Below are positions 55,180 to 64,000 of a stretch of DNA of 64,000 bases, piece after piece. The position numbers and the translations under genes were made by a program. How positions within the stretch are numbered: position 1 is the first letter of the stretch; the number at the start of each line of letters is the position of its first letter. The notes under the pieces are model-generated. The model searched no databases. It worked only from the letters and a program-made list of their open reading frames with translations, and was not told the origin of the DNA. The stretch comes from Tetragonia tetragonoides (taxonomy: Eukaryota > Streptophyta > Magnoliopsida > Caryophyllales > Aizoaceae). The stretch covers positions 23,039,001-23,103,000 of the forward strand of contig CM076153.1 of NCBI GenBank assembly GCA_038025085.1, given 5' to 3'.

Positions 55180-58100
55180 ATGGCAAAGGTTTGTGAAAGA
55201 TGTAAAATCTCGGAGAAGCACAAGTACTGGAAGGAAGTCCCAGCAACGAGGCATCGGTTCTTTAAGGTCATGCTTGGTGACTTTGAGCGCCGGCTTGTAA
55301 GTAAACCAAAGATTCAAAGCCTCAAAGCATAACACCTCTCACAAGTAATGAATTTCTTGGTTTTTTCCCTTGCAGAGAATACCCCGGAAATTTACAGATT
55401 GCTTCAAGGGACAACTCACAAAGCAGTGCTCACTTAAAGGACCAAGTGGAAACAAATGGAGAGTCATAATTGAGGAAGCACAAGGTGACATTGACTTCTC
55501 AGGTGGCTGGGAAAAGTTTGTCAGAGATCATGGCCTGAAGATGTCAGACTTCCTTGTCTTTTGCTATGAGGGCTATTCGTCTTTCAGCGTCTCCATCTTT
55601 GATGCTACTGGATGCGAGCGTGAAGGGTCCCATTTTGCGAAGAATGATAACTTGTTGTCACAAGCAGCTTGCACAAGTACCCTGCACAGAAACAGGAGTA
55701 TTGATAACTGTGAACACATGGTTGTGTCCGACAACGAAACAGATTTCTCGGAAGAAGCAGTTGGGTCGGATGAGCAAGATTCAGAAGATTCTTCTCAAGA
55801 AATTATAGCCAAGCCTATGAAAGGAAACTCAAGTAGAAAACCACACATTGCTGCTGCCAACATACGAAAAGGGAGAAAAATCAACATATCCAAAGGCAAG
55901 GGGAAGAAGAAAACATCTCCAATTCTTCTTGAAGAGCTTGAGATGTCTGAAGATGAGGAGGAAGAAGAGCAAAGATCATGGTATGGGAAAAATGAAGAAC
56001 GAACTCCTCGTTCTAGACTGCATGAGGGAACAGGAACAACGTCTAAAGGTATCATCCAGTAATTTGCAAACTATTGCAAGGACAAATAACGTTCTCAATT
56101 TTACTTTATCTTACATAATCCTTGTCTAAATGTTTATTATCACATGGATTTCTGACTGGTAGAGCGTTTTTTTACTCAACTTTGCGATTCATATGCAGCA
56201 AAGCAAGTCAAAACGTTCTACATATCAAACAGAAGAGCTCCTACGGAGCAAGAGAAGCAACGAGCTTATGCCATGGCATTAAGTCATATGACCAGGAGTA
56301 AAATCACTGGAGCACCTAATGTTCTAATCACCATGCTTCCCACACATGTCTACATGGGTTTTCATCTTGTATGTTTTCTATTCAAATATTCGTTATTTAA
56401 TTTTGGGTAAATTTCAGCGAGGTATACTGAGTTATAGCGATATTACAATGAGGTATACTGACGTTTCACAAATTACATTGAGGTATACTCTGGTGACATT
56501 GTATGCTATTTCCTGCAATTTTTCCATCTGATTTTATATCTTAGTTCTGGGCCAATTTTTCAAGACTAAAATACCCCCAATTTTCTTCAATGATATTCTT
56601 TTTTTCCAAAAAAGAAAAATAATTAACTTCATTCAAAACTCTTTGAAGCGAAGGTCTATGCCTAAACTTAATCTTAATGATAATTACCACACTAGTACAT
56701 CTACAATTGAATATGCAATGCATAAATCGGTGACCAAATTGAGCAATTGAAAGTTGAAAAACATAATCTGAACAAAAGGCCAGATTCTCTCACCCCTTCA
56801 AAGATCTAAAACCCCAAATCCAAACCAATCTTCTTACTAACTGTGGACTGCGGTGTGCAAGCGGTGGACGTTTCGGTGGGGGTTTTGGTGTGGGTTCGTG
56901 GTGGGGTTCGCGGTGGGGGTGGTTTGTTTGGTGGGGGTTCGTGGTGGGGTGGTTTCGTGGGTTTCGTGGGTGGTTTGGTGGTAGTGCTGGTGGTGGGTTG
57001 CGGTGTGGGTTCGTGGTTGCGGTCTGTAGGTGGTGGGGGTTCAAGTAGTTGGGGATGATGGTTGGTTGAATGGTTGTGGTTGTGACAGCAGAGATGCGGT
57101 GGTTGTGACGATGATGGTGGTGGTGGACGGGTGTGTGGAGTGGAGAGGGAGGGAGGCTGCTGGGGATGCCATTGGGGGAGAGAGGAGAGATAAAATGAGG
57201 GGAGAAAAATAAGATTTGTTTTGGTTTTTTTTTTTATTGTAATTTTAATGAGGGTTATATTTGTTCTTTTACTTGTTCCAGTCACTAGAAAATTATTTTT
57301 CATTGAGGGATTTCATGTGGTATATCTCAACGTAATTTGTTACCTCACTGTAATATCGCTATACGTCAGTATACCTTACTGAAATTTTTCCTTTTTTTTT
57401 TGATAAGTAATTAATTTTATTAAGAAGATCAAACTTCAATGCTGAGTATTACAAAACATTAAGCATGTTCCAGTGAGATACACCTCTATCACAGCCACGC
57501 CACTAGAACCAAGCAACAAAATCGCTCACTCTCCGGATCCCTTGTTTAGCTAGCCCATCTGCTATAAAATTAGAACATCTAGATTGATGAACAATTTCAA
57601 ACTTCGACCACCAGTCCCTAAAACGTCTAATAAAGTTCACTTCAAATCTAGCGTTCCACGGACCTCTTGCCTTCGCATTACACCAGCGAACCGCATTCAA
57701 AGAGTCCGACTCGATGATGATTGAGAAATGAGCGGTCCATTCCTTCGACATAGATTCAAAGATAGCTCTAGCAATGGCAGCGATCTCCGCTTGGTTAATC
57801 TCCTCCACTGGTATTGGACAGGAGAAGACACACTTGAATATGCCACTCCAATCACGAAGTACACCCCCAATAGCAGCTTTCCCATCCATTATCGATGCAT
57901 CAAACATTCCACTTCAACACACCCCTTGGTGGAGGTTCCCAATCAATCGCACTCCTCACCTGTCTATGTGCAACATACAGTTTCAAGCAGCTCGGAGTAC
58001 GGCATACTTCTTGAGGAGAGTATGGGAATGTCTCATCCCATCCCTTCACCCACCATCCCAAGCGTAGCAGAATCACATCAAACAGCTCTTCAGTCTCACA

Positions 58101-59583
58101 TTTTTTCTTTTCGAACACCCGCTTATTTCTTTCCAGCCAAACTGACCAAACCAAAACAAAAAGGAATGTGCTGTTTACCTTGCCAAAATGTGAGCTATGA
58201 ATGATGGCACACCATTGTTCAAAGAAGTCAGCCATAAAGTTTGGAGCACACCAACTAAAACCCCAAAGCGCTAACCATTTCTCCCATAATCGTCTAGTGA
58301 AGGGACAATGGTTAAAAGGTGATCACAATTTTCATCATCACGTTCACATAACTCACAGATCAGACTTGATATGCATTGAAAATCCATTTTCGCCAATCTA
58401 TCCTTCGTTTTCAAACGCTCCAGACACGCAAGCCACATTAAAATCTCCACTTTTGGTGGTGCAACACCCTTCCAAACACCTCGAATGGCTTCACAAACCA
58501 TCCCTCCCTCACGCTTAATGATTTCGTTTCTTAACGATTTCACGCTAAAGTTCCCATCACTAGTAAGCTTCCAATGAAAAGAGTCCTCCAATCCTGGGTC
58601 CAACTGTACTCGGCCTAGCAGTTCAAACAACTTCTCCTTCTGCTCCTCTTCCCACACAAAAAAAGTTCTTCTCCAGCACAAATTCCATCTCCACAGGAAA
58701 CCATCCCAGACTCCCACTTCTGTGATTTTAGCATTCTGGCATGTTGAAACAGCAAACAATCTGGGAAATTTCTGAGCCAAACACTGATCCTCTAACCATA
58801 CATCGTGCCAAAAACTACAAGAATTGCCTTTTCCTATCTTGACTACCACGAAATCCTTAAAAATCTCCCCCACAATAGTATCCTTTTTAACCCGGGAAAT
58901 AATATCTTTCCATATATTTCCTTGCCTTGGGATATTTATTTTTTCCAGTGACTTAATATCCCCAAGATTATATTTCTCTTCAATAACATTACGCCATATA
59001 CCTTCCTCTTTCGTACAGAAACGCCAAGCCCATTTGCTGAGAAGAGCAGTATTCATGACCTTCAAATTACCAAAGCCAAGGCCGCGCAACCTCCGTGGCT
59101 TTTCAATTAACTTCCAATTCACAAGACAAGCAGATCTTCTCCTTTCAATACCTCCAGACCAGAAAATTTTGTTTAATTTTTGTTCCCTTTAATTTTTAGT
59201 TCTTAAATTTTGTTTAAGCCCTGTTGTTTCAAAGCTTTCACTCAAAAATTGAATTCGTTTTGGTGTAGACCATCCCAAAGGCTTGGGCGCTAGAGCATAT
59301 GCTTGGTGAGGATCATGAAGTTGAGCTCCAGGTCGCTTGGGTCAGACGGCCCTGGCCGTCCTGGATTGTCGGTTGCAGATGGACCCCATCACAGCAGTGT
59401 CAGATCAGAGCAAACTGGCCAAGGTTCGTGCTGGAAAACACCCTGGAGGAGCATGATGTGTGCGTATTTGAGCTGATTCAGAAAGGAGAGTCTAGCAGTA
59501 GGACAAGTGCTGTATTCAAGGTCCATATATTTCGTGTTGTTGCTCAACTTGTTCCCTTGACTGTGACAAGGGGTGTTATCTAG
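55180..59583 (+). CDS. REM-type protein with two B3 DNA-binding domains
   Basis: Exons by splice sites and continuous homology: 55,180-55,296; 55,376-56,048; 56,199-56,368; 59,269-59,583, with phases that agree, giving about 424 aa. An additional leader exon may lie upstream. The first domain (residues about 25-125) starts after CERCKISEKHKYWK and reads RFFKVMLGDFERRL|RIPRKFTDCF, then SGGWEKFVRDHGLKMSDFLV and SFSVSIFDATGCERE. A linker is rich in Lys and Glu (EDEEEEEQ). The second domain begins at MLPTHVYMGFHL|TIPKAWALEHM and ends LEEHDVCVFELIQKGES and FKVHIF. B3 domains bind DNA in the nucleus; REM proteins are often expressed in reproductive tissue, but targets are unknown. The final intron is 2.9 kb because of transposon insertions. 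Splice sites and frame look intact. Confidence 0.8.
56405..57391. mobile_element. Mutator-like non-autonomous element with long terminal repeats
   Basis: Inverted repeats of about 65 bp: left GGGTAAATTTCAGCGAGG, right inverted GGAAAAATTTCAGTAAGG, both continuing through a TATAGCGATATTACA block. Flanking T-rich 9-mers (TTTAATTTT and TTTTTTTTT) could be a degenerate 9-bp target duplication. The interior 56,840-57,180 is extremely G-rich on the + strand. Open frames on either strand there are low-complexity. It sits in the last intron of the B3 gene. Confidence 0.7.
57392..59175 (-). mobile_element. 5'-truncated LINE with C-terminal RNase H, frameshifted
   Basis: Minus strand in the B3 gene intron. 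The first frame (58,271-59,122) holds the reverse-transcriptase tail and zf-RVT zinc-finger region (CELCERDDENCDH). The next (57,900-58,235) holds the WLERN segment, and the last (57,503-57,907) a plant L1-type RNase H domain (AEIAAIARAIFES, IIIESDSLNAV, HQSRCSNFIADGLAKQG). Two single-base frameshifts, at about 58,310 and 57,908, disrupt it. The reverse-transcriptase core is missing and the poly-A tail is the T run at 57,392-57,401. An RNase H at the end of plant L1 elements is a known acquisition. Not functional. Confidence 0.85.
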
Positions 59584-62441
59584 CTTCAAACTTCAAGGAA
59601 GAAAAGTTTGTTCTTGTTTGAAGAAAACCGTATCTAAAGTGGGTATTAATGCAATACTAGCTAGTAGCTACCAAGTTGTTGGCAGTGCTTGCTTTAACTT
59701 GTTTCATTGCGTCGTGTTGAATTATCTGAATACTTCAACTATGTTTGATGAGTTTCATGTAAAGGCATCAATCTATGGTGCTTGGATATTGTTGGGTGTA
59801 TGAGGGCTTGAATACGATTCAATGTAGCATCCTCTTACTTGGTTCAGCTCCAAATTTTCTTCTGAATCACTTCATTTCTAGTACCTTTTTTATTTCATCT
59901 CATTCCCATCTAGTGATATGTAATTATGCAATCCACCCAATACTTAGAGAAAATGGTTTTTTCATAATTGAACTTATTGTGAAGCAACTGATCACCTTTC
60001 ACTTCTTGTTACCTCGTTTAAGTGATAACAGATGTGGTTGCTGCAACAAAAGAAAAAGCAGAACTTTTGGACATGACGGTATAATCAGGTTCTGATTTCA
60101 TTGCGTTCTGGTCTAAAAATACCAGGATAAGTGCTCCCCAAACAACATATGTGAAAACAACCAGCAGGCATCTCATATGATCACAAGCAAGCTCAAAACA
60201 CCAATTCTTGACTGTGTCTGACATGTTGCAAATCAGGTCTAAATGAAGTGTTTGAGGCTTGATCAATACCTGAAGGGAAATTTAATTAGTGTTTGAGGCT
60301 TGATCATCTCATATGATCACAAGCATGCTGAAAAAGGTGTGAATTCATATTCCCCAACTTCTGCACGTTAATCTCCCTTCATAATGCATGAAAATACCAA
60401 GCTAAACCTCAAATTGGCACTGATCAGACCTGCTCTGAATCTGATCCCTGCATGGCTGTTAACAGGCCTTCAAATCATATTTAACCAATCTTCACTTACG
60501 TATCTTCACTTACGCTAGAAATGTGGGACAGACCTACTAACTATTTTGTCTATGGTCAAGGCCTGGCCTGGCCTTACAGTCTGGTGAAACACCCTGAAGA
60601 GTACAACTATTACTAAATTACACTTCTTGTATGATTTATAGATATGACACTCTGTTGTGCTGAGACATTGCTCAATCAACGATCTGGGATAGAGATGAAC
60701 CATGTATAATCATTTATTAAGACCTTTGTTAAGCAGGACACTAACAAGAGAACGAATTTATAGGAGAAGCACTACTGATACCACTTGCAATTTGTCGTCG
60801 TTGATCAGCCAAGGATACTATCTGTCCTGTAGATTTGGGGGTTCCTTTCTGCAAATATGAATGTCTAGGAGTTTGTAGACATCATTTCAAGCCATATACT
60901 ACTATCCAACTCAACAAAGAAGAAAAGAGATCCATAAAAGAAAACAGCTAGTGAAACTATATGGCTTCTTCTTCGATGGATTCAAACAAACGCCACCAAA
61001 ATAGGTCATGTCCTAGAAATTGTGATTGATATCGTCATTTATGCTCTTGGATATGTAATACTGAAGTTAAAAGAATACCCTGTCTAAGAGTGCAAATCGT
61101 CACTGTCAGTACTTTGATCTTGTCACACAATTCATTTGGGAACGGAAAACTTAATTTGAACCCCACTGGAATTACAGAGGAAATGAGTACAGCAGTAACT
61201 ATACTGTTAGAATCTGGATTGCAGTGCTGTGTAATTTACAAATTGGATTATCAGCTTGATAATGCCTTTATAAGGAGAATCTATTGTTGTTGCCCAGTTT
61301 TGGTTAGGTTTGTGTTATTCTCATTGATAATGGCAAGACTGAGATGTTTGTTTCAGAAAATCAAGCAGAAGAATGTGCTGTATGTAAGCTATAAAGCGCC
61401 TACGAATCTGAGCCTTGAAATAAGCAGAGAGGGGAATAACCAATGTGTTGATTCAAGTGGATATACACGAATCTAGTTTTACTGTTCTTCATACTTGTGA
61501 TAACTATGGCCTTAACATGTTACTTAAGGCGGCTCGGTCTCTTAACATGTTAAACCAATGCCTTGAGAGTCTCTTACTTTCTTCTAATCCTACATATTAA
61601 TATTTCAGTATGAAACAGTATGTCGCGAGTTCGGCCTTTTAACTTCCTCAGTGATTACTTGATACTATCCAATAATCAAATACCAATGGAAGGGAAGCAA
61701 GCTCTCCCAACTTTCAAAAGAATGCAGTGATTTACTATCACTGTGATTTCCGATCTTGATTTTACGTACTTTGGGACTTTTCTGATCTCAAGCACGGTAA
61801 ATGAAAACTTTCTAGCAAAAGCGTGTATTGGTCACTTACTGTGCGTTGCCAACTTTTAACCTAACCATGGTGTCACTCCAGCACTTAAAATATGGCATCT
61901 GCTATATTCTGAATATTATCTCCAAAGCGTAGTGACCAACCTCCAAAACTTAGGCAGTAATTGAAGAGAAGAGATGACATAATACTAAGGATGCCAGATC
62001 AGATTACTGACTGCAGAGTGCACTCAGTGCCACTCTAACCATTTATAGTCGCAACTCGATTGTGCAAATAGGGAGCTCTTTGACACACAAGCACACGCGC
62101 GCACACACAAACTATTTCAGATTATTGCACGACACATGGGGACCCCAATTATCTATTTTTTCATGTAGCTGGATATCTCAGGATACTAACACTTCTCGGA
62201 GATTCTGAAGAATAAACAAATACTTGATAATTACATCATTAAAAAAATCAATAAGTCTCTTATGACTCATACATAAGTAGGCACCTCAAGGTCAGCCCAC
62301 CTCTATAATCACATCATGCTTGTATGAGACGCCTCACCTTGAGGCAGCCTCATACAAGTATTTGTGTTTAAAAATTCACAATAGAAGGTAGAGAGATAAG
62401 TAATAGTTACTTAACTTTCCCCTCCATAAAAAAAATAGTAT
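59584..62441. other. Intergenic after the B3 gene
   Basis: 2.9 kb. A minus-strand frame at 60,018-60,266 contains one hydrophobic helix and an AG before it that could be an acceptor, and a 128-codon + strand frame lies at 61,090-61,476. Neither resembles a family I know. A CACACGCGCGCACACAC microsatellite is near 62,092-62,108. No firm gene. Confidence 0.4.
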
Positions 62442-62717
62442 TTACTTGAAAGTGAGCTTTACACCTTTAGGTAGTTGCCTTTCAAGTATGTTAGTAGCAT
62501 ATTTGACTGCTTCTCTGTTCGACTCTAAATGTAAAGGCTGTGTGACATCAATAATCACTTCTTCGAGTATAACTGCATTCTCAAGCACATAGGTGGCTAA
62601 TTCTAGGTCGATAGGGCGGCCAATAAACCCCACAATCGCTAGGGTCTTCAAGCACTTGAGCTGGTGTTTACTGCGCTTTTCTATAGCCCTTCGTACTTGG
62701 CTCTTCTTACAATGCAA
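62442..62717 (-). CDS. Last exon of an F-box/FBD-type gene (fragment)
   Basis: About 91 codons on the minus strand encoding an FBD-like C-terminus. It has LKCLKTLAIVGFIGRPIDLE, then LATYVLENAVILEEVIIDV, and a short tail (LERQLPKGVKLTFK), the pattern at the end of many plant F-box/LRR/FBD proteins. A splice acceptor (TTCTAG) directly precedes the exon at 62,718-62,719, so a real spliced gene is implied. No F-box or LRR exon was found between here and 64,000, so the upstream exons lie beyond the window or have been lost. The F-box family acts in SCF ubiquitin ligases, but that cannot be claimed for this piece. Confidence 0.6.
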   Translation of the reverse strand: MHCKKSQVRRAIEKRSKHQLKCLKTLAIVGFIGRPIDLELATYVLENAVILEEVIIDVTQPLHLESNREAVKYATNILERQLPKGVKLTFK

Positions 62718-63875
62718 CTAGAATATCAAGAAAACAAATATCAATGTTCGATAACAAATAAAGATATGACCTAATGAAGGATCCAGGTAGGTGGCTATTT
62801 GTTAGATAAAGATCAAGATAACCATTAACCATTCAAGCTTCATGAATTACTGATCAACAAAATACACTGACAAGTGATGAGCAGCACAATCTCATACATG
62901 AAGTATATAGATACACAGCAATATGCGGGGGGGGGGGGGGGGGGGGAGAACAAAAAAAACAACTACTATCCTCTATACGACCCCTTAATTCCTAACCCAG
63001 GTGGTGACTCAATAAAAGGACAATGTAATGCAATTGATGCACTATCATTCATTATGAAGAGACAACAATTATACAGTAGTAAGTTAGTAACCACAACAAT
63101 GAGAGCTAGAAAGAACTATGTCTCAGGTATTAGTCGCTATCTATGTGGTCATTGGCTCATTGCGAGAAGCTGCAAATTAATTTGCAATTCGTAACAAGTT
63201 GTAGTTAGAGCAATTTAAACTCCTAGGGAAATGTCGAAAACAATTGGTTGACAACATGAAGTTCTACATATCTAATGATGCTAGGTAAGTTGTTTCATCC
63301 ATCGATGTGAACCAAACAACTAACAGTTTCCAACTTCCCATTTTTTCTATGCTTTTTCCAATCGACCAAATGACCACTAAGGATCTGTTTAGTGTTCGCT
63401 TCACAGCTTTTCTAGAAGACGTTTCAAAATCACCAAGGTTTGGAAAATTCTCCGAGAAAACCTACTCAAAGGACGTGGAAATTTCCCTCTACAAAATTGA
63501 AATGTGTTCCCCATAATTTTCCAGCCCTCGCATCCCCCACACTTCCAGCCCCATAAGCCCAACGCAACCTGCATGCCACCGAAAAATACCACCAAAGAAT
63601 AACCATCAATGGTGGTTGGTGCTCACCGAAAGACGGTAATAGGTGTCAGAAACCCCAACGGCGGACCCGCTCATCTCTGATGACCGCCATGGTGATGGTT
63701 AGCCAACCAAGGACCTTCTATATTATTCAAATAGATATGAACAATACCTTGCGCAAAGGGAGAAAGCGGCGGTAGGATTGCTGACCTGAGTCGCTGGCTG
63801 GAACGGGTTAGGACTTAGGAGTAGAAAGATACCGCACTACAACTCCACAGTCTATGGCCCAGGGGACAGTGGTTC
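62718..63875. other. Intergenic or intron, with a G20 tract
   Basis: No exon recognised. A run of 20 G lies at 62,927-62,946, and homopolymers of this length are often mis-sized in assemblies. Short open frames here are unconvincing. Confidence 0.4.
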
Positions 63876-64000
63876 TTCACTACACCTAAGTGTAGCCAAC
63901 TTGGCCACACCCTCTCACAATTTTTATATTTTTTTGTATTTTTTAAAAATTTTAATTTTTTTCAAAATGTAGTAGACTTCATTCTTGCACACCCACTACT
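63876..64000. repeat. Partial copy of the GGCTACACC repeat
   Basis: Inverted relative to 45,291-45,434 and cut by the window end. It shares the GTGTAGCCAACTTGGCCACA edge and the AT-rich core. Confidence 0.5.

Noticed and set aside
56806..57303. 165-codon minus-strand frame rich in Pro, Thr and His, with + strand Gly/Val-rich frames opposite
   Set aside because: Low-complexity translation of the G-rich interior of a Mutator-like element; no domain and no gene context.
57503..59122. Host gene with RNase H domain in the B3 gene intron
   Set aside because: Frames contain zf-RVT and RNase H parts of an L1-type LINE, with two frameshifts and a poly-A tail.
60018..60266. 82-codon minus-strand frame with one hydrophobic helix and a nearby AG
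   Set aside because: Could be an exon, but no homology or partner exon was recognised; chance occurrence is likely at this length.
61090..61476. 128-codon + strand frame
   Set aside because: No recognisable family, no promoter or splice context; kept only as a note in the intergenic entry.
62927..62946. G20 homopolymer as a structural or regulatory element
   Set aside because: Most simply a homopolymer whose length may be an assembly artefact; nothing nearby supports a function.

Overview
The window is nuclear DNA from a flowering plant, most likely a eudicot. Supporting features are spliced genes, plant-only protein families (BPS1-like/DUF241, REM-type B3, FBD, an EFR/Xa21-like LRR receptor kinase) and plant transposon types (Stowaway-, Tourist-, hAT- and Mutator-like MITEs, tRNA-derived SINEs, TRIM and copia elements). 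A Caryophyllales origin is possible but not demonstrable from sequence alone. Composition is AT-rich, and most of the window is intergenic or repeat-derived.

Layout. 1-8.5 kb is repeat-rich: a LINE 3' relic, a Stowaway-like MITE carrying a SINE, CCGG-rich hAT-like elements, a 182-bp tandem duplication, a complete 1.8-kb TRIM and two SINEs. 8.7-12.8 kb holds two intact, single-exon DUF241 genes on the + strand. 16.2-49.2 kb is a patchwork of segmental duplications. Each unit carries, or once carried, a minus-strand DUF241 gene: two intact (20,471-21,367 and 32,458-33,351), one 5'-truncated (28,235-28,989), one inactivated by start loss plus a nonsense codon (46,563-47,456), and one apparent gene-less flank (35,955-39,780). 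Young insertions within these units can be recognised because the paralogous copies preserve empty sites. A short 56-aa gene (27,367-27,537) sits inside the array. An LRR receptor-kinase pseudogene occupies 41,148-44,387. 49.6-52.5 kb is a recent non-autonomous copia element with 749-bp LTRs that encodes only gag and the protease start. 52,771-53,308 is a Tourist-like MITE. 55,180-59,583 is a five-exon, two-B3-domain gene whose last intron is swollen to 2.9 kb by a Mutator-like MITE and a dead LINE. The last exon of an F-box/FBD gene lies at 62,442-62,717.

Biology. The main theme is birth and death in a tandem DUF241 family, with gene loss by point mutation, by deletion and by partial duplication, overprinted by successive transposon layers. 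The best nest is hAT-like MITE > solo LTR > SINE at 36.1-38.9 kb, each level with its own target-site duplication. I found no CRISPR array, no convincing RNA gene and no evidence of a new multi-gene system. The most interesting items are the DUF241 array, the gag/protease-only copia element whose stop codon lies in its LTR, and a perfect 38-bp hairpin that appears in only one of two paralogous blocks. All functional statements rest on motif recognition by eye.
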